From DATARR01 sp034666985 (GTDB taxonomy: Bacteria > Acidobacteriota > Thermoanaerobaculia > Multivoradales > UBA5704), in NCBI GenBank assembly GCA_034666985.1, contig JAXDKS010000045.1, forward strand, positions 103,662-167,661: 64,000 bases of DNA, written 5' to 3'. This document shows positions 33,882 through 42,490 of this stretch, piece after piece (positions within the stretch are counted from its first letter, which is position 1; every line of letters begins with the position of its first letter). The position numbers and the translations under genes are program-made. The notes below the pieces were generated by a model, which saw only the letters and a program-made list of their open reading frames with translations, searched no databases and was not told the DNA's origin.

Positions 33882-36415
33882 CCCCCGGCTTTTTCCTGCG
33901 CACCCTGCTGCGGGAGTCCCGCGGCTCGCGCGGGCGGCTGACCTTCTTCATCGCCTGCCTGGCGGTGGGCGTCTCGGCGGTGGTCGCCGTCGCCGGCCTC
34001 TCGGCGAGCCTCGACCAGGGGATCCGCCGCGAGGCCCGCCAGCTCCTCGCCGCGGACGTCGTGATCCGCGGCAGCTCCCCGATCCCTCCCGAGGTGGACG
34101 GGGCTCTCAAACAGCTCCCTGGCGTACAGCGGACGAACCTCAAGGAGACAGTGACCGTGGCCTCGGCCCCCGGCCGCGCCGGCCAGCCTGGCCCCAGCCA
34201 GCTCGTGGAGCTCAAGGTGGTGGACGGTGTCTATCCCTTCTACGGCAAGCTCGAGCTGAAGCCCCGGCGTCCCCTGCACGAATTGCTCACCCCTCGCACG
34301 GCGGTGGTGGGCTCGGAGCTCCTGGCGCACCTGGGCCGGAAGGTGGGAGACGACGTCCAGATCGGCGGCCAGCCCTTCCGCGTCGTCGGGATCGTGGTCG
34401 CCGAGCCGGATCGGGTGGGCATCTCGTTCACCCTGGGACCGCGCGTCTTCCTCTCGGGCCCCGGCTTCGCCCGCACCTCGCTCGGCGCCCAGGGGAGCCG
34501 CATCGGCTACCGCGCCCTGTTCAAGCTCCCGGACGCGACCGCCGCCGACATGGAGCGGGCGGTCCAGACCCTCCGGAGCGCTCTGCCCCCAGGCGATTTC
34601 TTCCGCGTCGAGACCTACCGCCAGGCCCAGCCGGCCCTGCGGGAGAACCTGGCGCGGATCGAGCGGTTCCTCGGCCTGGTGGCCCTGCTGTCGCTGTTCG
34701 TGGGCGGCATCGGCGTCGCGCAGAGCGTGCGTGCCTGGCTGGCGGGACGGATGGACGCCATCGCCATCCTCAAATGCCTGGGCCTGCGGCCGCGGGAGAT
34801 CTTCCCCCTCTATTTCGGGCAGACGATCCTGCTGGGGCTCGCCGGCAGCATCGCCGGCATCGTGGCGGGCGCCTTGGTGCAGCTCATCCTGCCGCGGCTG
34901 TTCCCGGACCTGATCCCCCCGGAGCTGATCAATCCCTGGCAGCCCGTGGCCCTGCTGCGCGGTCTCGCTTTGGGGGTGGGAGTGGCCCTGCTGTTCAGCC
35001 TGCCGCCCCTCTCGGCCGTGCTGCGCGTCCCTCCCGCCCGGGTGCTGCGCCGCGACGCCGAGCCCCTCCCCCGCCATCGCTGGGTGACCGGCGCCACGAT
35101 GCTGGCCCTGGCGGTGGGGATCTGGGGGATGGCAGCCCTTCAATCGGGCTCGCCGCTGCTGGGCGCGCAGTTCGCCGGGGGCGTGGCGCTGGTGACGGTG
35201 CTCCTCGCCGGCGCGGCCTTCCTGGTGACGTTCGCCGTGCGCCGCCTGCCGCGGAATTTCTCCGGGTGGGCCCGCCTCTGGCTGCGCCAGGGGCTCGCCG
35301 CCCTCGCCCGGCCCGGGGCTGCGGCCGGGAGCGCCATCGTCGCCCTCGGGCTGGGCGTGCTGGTTGTGCTCGCCATGTCGCTGGTCCAGCGCCGGCTCGC
35401 CGGACAGCTCTCGGCGGAGATGCCCGTCAACGCGCCCAGCGCCTTCCTGGTGGACATCCAGCCGGACCAGTGGCCTGGAGTCCAGCGGGTGCTCAGGGAT
35501 GCCGGCGCCACCGGCGTCGAGTCGGTGCCGGTCGTCATGGCCCGGCTCGCGGCTATCGGCGGCGTGCGGGTGGAGGACCTGGTGGAGCGGCGGGAGGGGG
35601 CCCGGCGCTGGGGCCTCACCCGCGAGCAGCGCCTCACCTACCTGCGGGAGCTGCCGAAGGACAACCAGATCGTCGCGGGCAAGCTGTGGAGCGATCCTGC
35701 CCACGCCGAGGTGAGCATCGAGAAAGAGTTCGCCGACGACATCGGCGCGCGGGTGGGCACGATCCTGACCTTCAACGTCCAGGGCGTGCCCCTCGATCTC
35801 GAGGTCACCAGCCTGCGCACCGTGAACTGGCAGACCTTCGGCATCAACTTCTTCCTGGTGGTGGAGCCCGGGGTGCTGGAGTCGGCGCCGCAGCAGCGCC
35901 TCGCCGTGGCCCGGCTGCCCAAGGGCAACGAGCAGCGGGCGCAGGATGCCCTGGCCGCCAGCTACCCCAACGTCACCCTGCTGCGCATCCGCGAGATCCT
36001 GGAGAAGGTCCTCAAGGTGCTGCAACGGATCAGCCTCGGCATCCGTTTCCTCGGCGGCTTCACGGTGGTGGCGGGCATCGCCATCCTGGCCGGGGCGATC
36101 AGCGCCGGCTCGGCCCGCCGCGGTAGAGAAGTGGCGCTGCTCAAGACCCTGGGGATGACCCGCCGCGGGGTGGCGGCCACCTTCGCCGTCGAGTACGCCC
36201 TGATCGGGCTGGTGGCCGGCGGCATCGGCGCCTTCGGTGGCACCGTCCTCGCCTACGGAGTGATCACCCGCGGCTTCAAGATCCCCTGGGAATTCGATCC
36301 GGCTTCGCTGGCCGTGGCCCTGGGCGGCACGATCGTCCTCGCCGTCCTCGCCGGCCTCGCCGCCAGCTACCGCGCCCTGACGCGGCGGCCGATCGAGGTG
36401 CTGCGGGCAGAATAA
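33878..36415 (+). CDS. ybbP: FtsX-like ABC permease (YbbP type)
   Basis: An 845-residue membrane protein of the YbbP type: an N-terminal helix (LTFFIACLAVGVSAVVAVAG), a large periplasmic domain, several helices with an FtsX segment, a second periplasmic domain, and a final FtsX block (REVALLKTLGMTRRGVAATF, IEVLRAE). Start TTG 33878 overlaps the ybbA stop (TTGA). It is expected to work with YbbA in extracting or transferring envelope lipids. The 3' side faces a palindromic repeat (36422-36590). Confidence 0.92.
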   Translation: MTPGFFLRTLLRESRGSRGRLTFFIACLAVGVSAVVAVAGLSASLDQGIRREARQLLAADVVIRGSSPIPPEVDGALKQLPGVQRTNLKETVTVASAPGRAGQPGPSQLVELKVVDGVYPFYGKLELKPRRPLHELLTPRTAVVGSELLAHLGRKVGDDVQIGGQPFRVVGIVVAEPDRVGISFTLGPRVFLSGPGFARTSLGAQGSRIGYRALFKLPDATAADMERAVQTLRSALPPGDFFRVETYRQAQPALRENLARIERFLGLVALLSLFVGGIGVAQSVRAWLAGRMDAIAILKCLGLRPREIFPLYFGQTILLGLAGSIAGIVAGALVQLILPRLFPDLIPPELINPWQPVALLRGLALGVGVALLFSLPPLSAVLRVPPARVLRRDAEPLPRHRWVTGATMLALAVGIWGMAALQSGSPLLGAQFAGGVALVTVLLAGAAFLVTFAVRRLPRNFSGWARLWLRQGLAALARPGAAAGSAIVALGLGVLVVLAMSLVQRRLAGQLSAEMPVNAPSAFLVDIQPDQWPGVQRVLRDAGATGVESVPVVMARLAAIGGVRVEDLVERREGARRWGLTREQRLTYLRELPKDNQIVAGKLWSDPAHAEVSIEKEFADDIGARVGTILTFNVQGVPLDLEVTSLRTVNWQTFGINFFLVVEPGVLESAPQQRLAVARLPKGNEQRAQDALAASYPNVTLLRIREILEKVLKVLQRISLGIRFLGGFTVVAGIAILAGAISAGSARRGREVALLKTLGMTRRGVAATFAVEYALIGLVAGGIGAFGGTVLAYGVITRGFKIPWEFDPASLAVALGGTIVLAVLAGLAASYRALTRRPIEVLRAE

Positions 36416-36421
36416 GGCCGG

Positions 36422-36590
36422 CCCTCATCGCGTCTCCCCCGCCCAAGACCCTCACCCCTGCCCCTCTCCCGACCACTCCATCCCCCTCCCCGGGAGAGGG
36501 GTGCCTAGCGGGGGCCGTCTGGCTGTTCTCCCTCTTCTCCCGGTGAGGGGGTTGGGTGGGGACGGGAGAAGAGGGCCGGGGTGATGAGGG
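36422..36590. repeat. Nested-palindrome element, copy without core
   Basis: This fills the gap between the convergent ybbP and deacetylase genes. Outer ends CCCTCATC (36422-36429) and GATGAGGG (36583-36590) are inverted. The right part, 36528-36590, is nearly identical in inverse orientation to 54603-54666, 18 kb away. The GGTGCGCACAGCGCACC core of the other copies is absent. It may end transcription from both sides. Confidence 0.75.
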
Positions 36591-36628
36591 ACAACGCTGC
36601 GGCCGGCAAGGGATCTGCCCTTCGCGCC

Positions 36629-37582
36629 TCATTCCCCGCCCGCCCGCGTCAGCAGATAGCTCACCGGCACGAACTCATATCCTTCGGCCTTTGCCTTCGG
36701 GACCTCGCTCGCCAGCATGGCCAGGGTCTCGGGGTGAGGATGGCCGATGGCGATGGCCGCGCCGTGGGTGCGGGCGAGGGCCAGAAGACGCTGGAACTGG
36801 GCGCGGATGGCCTCGGGCGCGGGATCGCCGTCGAGGAAGACCTGGCGCTCGGCGGCGGGGATGCCGAGTTGGGTGGCCACCTTGTAGCCTACGCTGTCGG
36901 CGCTGGTGCGGGAGTCGAGAAAGAAGAGGTGACGCTCGGCGATCACCTCCAGCACCGTGTTCATGGGCCCTTCCTCGGAGGAGAGGAGCGAGCCCATGTG
37001 ATTGTTCACCCCCACGGCTCCGGGCACTGCCTTCAGGGCGGCAACCGTCCCCTGCCGCAGCTCGTCGTCAGTCATCCGCTCGAGCAGGGCCCCGGGGCCG
37101 GGGTTCTCGCCGTTCTTCGGCTGCATGGGCAGGTGGAGGAGGATCTCGGCGTTGCGCCCTCGCAGCTCGGAGACCACCTGCGGCGTCTGCTCCGCGTAGG
37201 GAAGGACGGAGTAGGTGACCGGCACCCCCAACTCTTCCAGCGGCCGCAGCTCGTCCGGGCTGGTGCCAAGATCGTCGATGACCACGGCCACCCGGGCACC
37301 GTGGACGGGACCGCTGGAGACGGGCACCGGAGTCAGCTTGACGGGGGTCGGCTCCACGTGGTCCGAGGCGACGATGTCCCGAGGACTCGGACGCTTGGTC
37401 TCCCGCGACGGCGTCCGACGCGGCGAGGCCGGCGCCTCCTCGCTGCCGGCAGACAGGGAGGAGAGCGGCGACGATCGGTGAAGATAGAGGAAGAGGACGC
37501 CGGCCCCCACCAGCAGGCCGAGCAGGAAGAGCCACGGCCCGCCGGACCTCGATCCTCGGGAACGGGAGGGGCGGCGGGCCAT
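36629..37582 (-). CDS. Divergent polysaccharide deacetylase (YibQ type)
   Basis: A 317-residue protein. One N-terminal membrane helix (PWLFLLGLLVGAGVLFLYL) and a basic/Ser-Pro linker lead to a DUF610/YibQ NodB-like domain: VAVVIDDLGTSPDELRPLEE, ILLHLPMQPKN, NNHMGSLLSS and AIAIGHPHPETL. The DD, HxxxQ and NNHMGS motifs are the metal and catalytic positions of this family. It should act on periplasmic glycan, probably cell wall. It is third in the EnvC-CtpA-YibQ cluster, an order also known in Proteobacteria. Confidence 0.9.
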   Translation of the reverse strand: MARRPSRSRGSRSGGPWLFLLGLLVGAGVLFLYLHRSSPLSSLSAGSEEAPASPRRTPSRETKRPSPRDIVASDHVEPTPVKLTPVPVSSGPVHGARVAVVIDDLGTSPDELRPLEELGVPVTYSVLPYAEQTPQVVSELRGRNAEILLHLPMQPKNGENPGPGALLERMTDDELRQGTVAALKAVPGAVGVNNHMGSLLSSEEGPMNTVLEVIAERHLFFLDSRTSADSVGYKVATQLGIPAAERQVFLDGDPAPEAIRAQFQRLLALARTHGAAIAIGHPHPETLAMLASEVPKAKAEGYEFVPVSYLLTRAGGE

Positions 37583-37616
37583 GCGTTTCGGAGACGGGGC
37601 TTGCAGAGGATGGGCC

Positions 37617-38807
37617 TCAGGCGGCCTTGGCCTCGGTCTCCGGCTCCTGACCCAGCAGGCGGCGGATGCCGCGGCGCAGGATCAGCTCGCTCATCGGCGT
37701 GTCCTTCTCCAGATAGGTCCGGCTGCGCTCATCGACCAGGAGGTCGGGCTTGAGTGCCTCGTTGAGCGGCTTCTTGTCCGGACCGGTGTAGAAGGCCTCG
37801 GTGAACAGCAGCCGGCCGCCCGAGGAGAGGTCGGCGGAGCCCTGGCGGCCGGCGTGGCCGAAGGTCCGCTCGCCCACCAGCTCGGCCTTCTGCTTCTGCC
37901 GCATCACAGTGGCGAAGACCTCGGAGGCGCCGAGCGTGCCGCGGTCCACCAGGATCACCGTCTTGCCCTGCCAGAGCGGACGGTCGTCGCTCTTGAACAC
38001 CTGCAGCTCCTCGGCGCGGCGCTTGAGGGCGCCCATGTCGCCGGTGGTGAACAGCCGGGCCGTGGCGTAGGCCGACTCGGCGTCGCCCGCGGAGACGCCC
38101 CGCAGGTCGATGAGGAGCTTGTCCTTCACCTTGTCGCCGTTCTTCTTCAGGGCGTCACGCACGGCGTCGGCCGTCTTGTCGTCGAAGGTCGGGATGCGCA
38201 GCAGCGGCACCCCGTCGACCTGCTCCAGGGAGACCGGCGGCGCCTCGAACGGCTTCAGGTCGAAGGCGACCTGCACCGGCTCACCGACGCGGATCAGCTC
38301 CATGGTCACCTTGCTGCCCGGCTGCCCGGCGAGGACCTCCTGCATCTCCCACAGGGGCATCAGCCGCGTCGAGCGGTTGTTCATCTTGGCCACGATGTCG
38401 CCGGGCTTGATGGCGGCCTTGTCGCCCGGGCTCCCCTTCTCTACCGCCACCACGAAGGCGATCCCCCGCTCCTTGAGCAGGGTCAGGCCGCTGTAGCGCT
38501 TGCCCACCGTATTCGCCTGCAGGTAGCCGGAGACCTGCGAGGCCGGCACGTAGAGGGAGAAGGGATCGAGGGCGTCGGTGGTGCCGTCGAGGGCGCCGGA
38601 CATGAGGGTGTTCATGTCCGGCTCGTCGACGTAAGCTTGGCGCACCAGGCCCAGCGTCTCGCTGAACACGGCGAGGTACTTGTAGAACGAGTCGTCCTCC
38701 GGCTTCTTGGCCGGACCGGTGTCGGCCGCCCGCAGCAGCGTCGCGGCGAGCAGAGGGAAGACGAGAATGGCGGAGAGGAGGAAGAAGACGATTCGACTGC
38801 GATTCAT
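37617..38807 (-). CDS. S41/CtpA-like PDZ protein without catalytic dyad
   Basis: A 396-residue exported protein. A signal sequence (IVFFLLSAILVFPLLAATLL) precedes a helical cap and a PDZ domain (GIAFVVAVEKGSPGDKAAIK). The S41 core follows. The catalytic serine position of Prc/CtpA (middle Ser of SASASE) is Gly293 in GTLGASEV, and the catalytic lysine position is His318 in GERTFGHAG. The spacing of 25 residues matches Ser430-Lys455 of E. coli Prc, and the later Gln (Gln322) is kept. It is therefore predicted to be an inactive scaffold. It lies between the EnvC-like and deacetylase genes. Confidence 0.88.
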   Translation of the reverse strand: MNRSRIVFFLLSAILVFPLLAATLLRAADTGPAKKPEDDSFYKYLAVFSETLGLVRQAYVDEPDMNTLMSGALDGTTDALDPFSLYVPASQVSGYLQANTVGKRYSGLTLLKERGIAFVVAVEKGSPGDKAAIKPGDIVAKMNNRSTRLMPLWEMQEVLAGQPGSKVTMELIRVGEPVQVAFDLKPFEAPPVSLEQVDGVPLLRIPTFDDKTADAVRDALKKNGDKVKDKLLIDLRGVSAGDAESAYATARLFTTGDMGALKRRAEELQVFKSDDRPLWQGKTVILVDRGTLGASEVFATVMRQKQKAELVGERTFGHAGRQGSADLSSGGRLLFTEAFYTGPDKKPLNEALKPDLLVDERSRTYLEKDTPMSELILRRGIRRLLGQEPETEAKAA

Positions 38808-38814
38808 TGTGCCC

Positions 38815-39966
38815 CTACCGTAACCAAGTCAAGGGGTCCTCGGGATGGTTCTCCACGCGGATCTCAAAGTAGAGCTTGTCCGCGGCGAGCCCCACTGCGT
38901 CACCTAACGATACCATATCTTCCTTGGTCACCCGCATCGCGCCGAGCCCGGCGTAGAGTGTGAACACCCGCCCGGGATGCTGGACGATGACCGTGTTGCC
39001 ATAGCCCTGGAACGGCGCGGCATAGAGCACCTTGCCGGGGAAGACCGCCTTCACCTCCGCTCCGGGGGCCACCGCCAGGTCGATCCCGTTGTGAGGCACC
39101 TTGGTCCGGTACCGGGGATCGAGGATGGAGCCGAAGCCGGCGGTGACCCGGCCCTCGACCGGCCAGTCCAGCACGCCCCGGAACTGCGCCATGGGGGTGC
39201 CGGCCGGCGAGCCGGGGTTCTTGCCGGTCAGGAAGTCGAGGAAGGCGGCGAGCTTCTTCTCCTTGTCCTGCAGCTCGCTGGCGCGCGCTTCGAGGGTCCG
39301 CCCCTCCATGACCACGCGGGCGAGGATCTGCTGCTTGTGCTCGCGCACGGCCACGAGATGGCTGCGGCGCAGTTGCTCGCTGCGGATCCACGCCTCGGTC
39401 TCCCGCCGCCGGGCCACCAGCCGCTCCCGCTCGCGGTCGAGATCCGTCCGCGCCTGCTGGTAGCGGTCGATGGCGGTGCGGTCGCGCCGCGCGAGGTAGC
39501 GCAGCAGGCGCACGGAGGGGAGGAGCCGGCGGTCGGGCTGCAAGGAGAGAAAGAGCCGGAGATAGCCCTGACGACCCAGCCGGTAGAGCCCCCCCAGCCG
39601 CCGCCGCAGGTCCACCCGGGCGGTGGCGAGCGATCCTTCGAGGCGGTGGACGTCCGCCTCCCCCGCCGCCACCCGCCGGGTCGCGAGGTCGCGTGCCGCC
39701 ACCGCCTCGGCCAGGCGGGTCGCCTCCAACTCGAGCTCGACGTCGACCGCCTGAAGCTCGCCCTGGAGCCCCGTCCGCGCCTGCCGCGCCACCTCCAGCC
39801 GCTGGGTGAGACGGCCGATCTCCGCCCGCAGGGCCGCCAGCTCCGACTCCCGGGAACGCCGCGGCTGGCCGGGCAGAGAGGTGGTGAGGGAAAGGAGAAG
39901 CAAGAGGAGGGTGAGAGATTTCAGAGGATGTCTGAAAACTCGCCGGCTTCCCCTCCGAGACCTCAC
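38815..39966 (-). CDS. EnvC-like murein hydrolase activator (M23 fold)
   Basis: A 383-residue exported protein. After a signal region (SLTLLLLLLSLTTSLPGQ) come two long coiled coils (residues ~40-240), then a LytM/M23 domain. The M23 domain is degenerate: an H-N-G-I-D is kept, but the final HxH is LYFEIR, as in E. coli EnvC, which activates amidases instead of cutting. It should localise to division sites and control wall splitting. The start is uncertain. GTG 39966 gives a good signal peptide and lies at the very edge of a nested palindrome whose GGGGTGAGG would supply the start. Confidence 0.85.
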   Translation of the reverse strand: MRSRRGSRRVFRHPLKSLTLLLLLLSLTTSLPGQPRRSRESELAALRAEIGRLTQRLEVARQARTGLQGELQAVDVELELEATRLAEAVAARDLATRRVAAGEADVHRLEGSLATARVDLRRRLGGLYRLGRQGYLRLFLSLQPDRRLLPSVRLLRYLARRDRTAIDRYQQARTDLDRERERLVARRRETEAWIRSEQLRRSHLVAVREHKQQILARVVMEGRTLEARASELQDKEKKLAAFLDFLTGKNPGSPAGTPMAQFRGVLDWPVEGRVTAGFGSILDPRYRTKVPHNGIDLAVAPGAEVKAVFPGKVLYAAPFQGYGNTVIVQHPGRVFTLYAGLGAMRVTKEDMVSLGDAVGLAADKLYFEIRVENHPEDPLTWLR

Positions 39967-40135
39967 CCCCGGCCCCTCTCCCGGGGGGAGAGGGGGGACT
40001 TGGCTGGAAGGGTGGGGCTTGTAGGGTGCGCTGTGCGCACCTTCGACGTCGGTGACGGTGCGCACAGCGCACCCTACAGCAATCCCGCCCGCAGGAGACC
40101 CCCCTCTCCCCCTGGGAGAGGGGCCGGGGGTGAGG
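39961..40135. repeat. Nested-palindrome element, full copy
   Basis: The core palindrome (40021-40077, arms GTAGGGTGCGCTGTGCGCAC inward and GGTGCGCACAGCGCACC on the right, 15-base loop) is flanked by outer inverted arms: CCTCACCCCCGGCCCCTCTC at 39961 and its inverse GAGAGGGGCCGGGGGTGAGG ending at 40135. After the core comes CCGCCCGCAGGAG, also present after the core at 54.74 kb. It lies between the prolyl oligopeptidase 3' end and the EnvC-like start, and overlaps the proposed GTG of the latter. Confidence 0.85.
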
Positions 40136-40187
40136 TTTCGGAGGGCACGCGGCTGAATCCAGCTCCGACTTTCCAGACGCCTCCCCC

Positions 40188-42395
40188 TCACTCCCCGCCC
40201 GTCCGCTGCGCCGCCCCCTCTGTCCCCACCGCGGGCGTCTTGCCGCGGAGCGCATTGAAGAGGAAGGAGAGCTCGTCGGCGGCCTCCTCGATCTTCTTCG
40301 AGACCGGCTTGCCGCCGCCATGGCCGGCGCGGGTCTCGATGCGGATCAGCGTCGGATGGGGACCGGAGTTGGCCTTCTGCAAGGCCGCCGCGAACTTGAA
40401 GCTGTGGGCCGGCACCACCCGGTCGTCGTGGTCCGCCGTGGTGATCAGCGTCGGCGGATAGGCCGTCCCCCCCCGCAGATTGTGGTACGGCGAGTAGGCG
40501 TAGAGCGCCTTGAACTCCTGCGGATCGTCCGGCGAGCCGTAGTCGGAGGTCCATCCCCAGCCGATGGTGAACTTATGGAAGCGCAGCATGTCGAGCACGC
40601 CGACCCCCACGATGACGGCGCCGAAGAGGTCCGGACGCTGCACCATGCAGGCGGCGGTCAGCAGGCCGCCGTTGCTGTAGCCGGCGATCGCCAGCTTCGG
40701 GCGCGAGGTGTAGCCGCTGGCGATCAGCCACTCGCCGGCGGCGATGAAGTCGTCGAAGACGTTCTGCTTCCTGAGCTTGATCCCCGCCTGGTGCCAGTCC
40801 TCCCCGTACTCGCCGCCACCCCGCAGGTTGGCTACGGCGTAGATGCCGCCGCGCTCCATCCACACCACGTGAGAGAGGGAGAAGGCCGGGGTCAGCGCCA
40901 CGTTGAAGCCGCCATAGCCGTAGAGGTAGGTCGGGTTCGAGCCGTCGAGCTTCAGCCCCTTCTTGTAGGTGAGAAACATGGGGATGCGGGTGCCGTCCTT
41001 GCTCGGGTAGAAGACCTGCTTCGTCTCGTATTGGTGGGGATCGAAGCCCCGGATCTCCGGCCGGCGGAAGACGGTGCTCTTCCCCGTCTCCAGGTCGTAG
41101 CGGTAGATGGTGCCCGGAGTCGTGTAGCTGGCGTAGGAGTAGAAGGTCTCGCGGTCCGTCCGCCGGCCGGTGAAGCCGTCGACGGCGCCCAGGCCGGGGA
41201 TCTCCAACTCGCGCAGGAACCTGCCCTTGAGATCGAACTGCCGCACCTGGGAGTGGGCGTCCTTCAGATAGAGGGCGACGAGCGTGTCGTTGAGGCAGCC
41301 CACCCCCTGGAGGGTCTCGGCCGCCTGCGGGATGATCTCCCGCCAGTGCTCCCGCGCCGGGTTGCGGACGTCCACGGCGATCACCCGGCCGCGGGGCGCG
41401 GCGAGATCGGTCTGGAACCAGAAGACGGGGCCGTCGTTCTCGATGAAGCCGTAGGAGGCGTCGAAATCCGGCAGCAGCTCGACGACCTTGGAGCCGGGCG
41501 TCCGGAGGTCCTTGTAGGCGATGCCGTTGTCGGTCTCCGTCCCCCGCCAGGCCTGGATGATCAGGTAGCGGCCATCCTCGCTGACCGAGGCCACGAAGCC
41601 CATCTCCTTGCTGTCGGGCCGCTGATAGACCAGCTCGTCCGCGGACTGGGGGGTGCCCAGCCGGTGGTAGTAGAGCTTCTGGTAGAAGTTGGCCTCCTCG
41701 AGCTGGCGGCCCTCATGCGGCTCATCGTAGCGGCTGTAGAAGAATCCCTGGTTGTCGTGGGTCCAGGCGGCGGTCGAGAACTTCACCCAGCGCAGGAGGT
41801 CCGGCAGGTCGCGGCCGGTCTCGACCTCACGCACGTGCCACTCCTGCCAGTCCGAGCCGCCCGAGGAGAGGCCGTAGGCGAGGAGCTTGCCGTCCTCGCT
41901 GATGCTCATGCCGGAGAGGGCCACCGTGCCGTCCTGCGACAGCAGGTTGGGATCGAGGACCACCTTCGCCTTGCCGCCCAGGGAATCGACCCGGTAGAGG
42001 ACGTTCTGGTTCTGCAGCCCGTCGTTGCGGGTGAAGAAGTAGCGACCGCCGTGCTTGGCGGGGACGCCGTAGCGCTCGTAGTTCCACAGCTCCGTCAGCC
42101 GGTGACGGATCGGCTCACGCTCGGGGATGGCGGCGAGGTAGGCCGTGGTGACCTGGTTCTCCGCCGACACCCAGGCGCGGGTCTTCTCCGAATCCACGTC
42201 CTCCATCCAGCGATAGGGGTCAGGAACCTTGACGCCATGGTATTCGTCCATCTGATCGACGCGGGCCGACTCCGGGTAGACGATCCGCTTTTCCGCAGCT
42301 TGTTCGACAGGCAGTTGCATGGGTTCAGCCATCTCCGCGAGAGCCGGCACCGCCCCCAAGGCGAGCAGCAGCGCCGGCACGATCCGCAAGGACAT
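40188..42395 (-). CDS. Prolyl oligopeptidase family serine peptidase (S9A)
   Basis: A 735-residue exported enzyme. A signal peptide (VPALLLALGAVPALAEM) is followed by the S9A N-terminal segment (EYHGVKVPDPYRWMEDVDSE), a seven-bladed beta-propeller (~residues 95-440) and an alpha/beta-hydrolase domain. The nucleophile is in IAGYSNGGLLTAA, the Asp lies in TADHDDRVVPAHS and the His in ETRAGHGGGKP. It cleaves short proline-containing peptides after export. The 5' side has an inverted repeat (42424-42443). Confidence 0.95.
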   Translation of the reverse strand: MSLRIVPALLLALGAVPALAEMAEPMQLPVEQAAEKRIVYPESARVDQMDEYHGVKVPDPYRWMEDVDSEKTRAWVSAENQVTTAYLAAIPEREPIRHRLTELWNYERYGVPAKHGGRYFFTRNDGLQNQNVLYRVDSLGGKAKVVLDPNLLSQDGTVALSGMSISEDGKLLAYGLSSGGSDWQEWHVREVETGRDLPDLLRWVKFSTAAWTHDNQGFFYSRYDEPHEGRQLEEANFYQKLYYHRLGTPQSADELVYQRPDSKEMGFVASVSEDGRYLIIQAWRGTETDNGIAYKDLRTPGSKVVELLPDFDASYGFIENDGPVFWFQTDLAAPRGRVIAVDVRNPAREHWREIIPQAAETLQGVGCLNDTLVALYLKDAHSQVRQFDLKGRFLRELEIPGLGAVDGFTGRRTDRETFYSYASYTTPGTIYRYDLETGKSTVFRRPEIRGFDPHQYETKQVFYPSKDGTRIPMFLTYKKGLKLDGSNPTYLYGYGGFNVALTPAFSLSHVVWMERGGIYAVANLRGGGEYGEDWHQAGIKLRKQNVFDDFIAAGEWLIASGYTSRPKLAIAGYSNGGLLTAACMVQRPDLFGAVIVGVGVLDMLRFHKFTIGWGWTSDYGSPDDPQEFKALYAYSPYHNLRGGTAYPPTLITTADHDDRVVPAHSFKFAAALQKANSGPHPTLIRIETRAGHGGGKPVSKKIEEAADELSFLFNALRGKTPAVGTEGAAQRTGGE

Positions 42396-42423
42396 AAGGA
42401 TCTCCTTCTCCTAAGGGTGCGGC

Positions 42424-42443
42424 TGACCCCGATTCCGGGGTCA
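42424..42443 (-). terminator. GC-rich hairpin between two same-strand genes
   Basis: TGACCCCG and CGGGGTCA are perfect 8-base arms around ATTC. It lies about 50 bases past the stop of the membrane phosphatase gene and before the oligopeptidase start, both on the minus strand. No T-run follows on the minus strand, so it is terminator-like at best. Confidence 0.4.
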
Positions 42444-42490
42444 AAGAGTCAACAAGCCGTTCCCGCGGCCCATTTCACCTCAGAGACACC

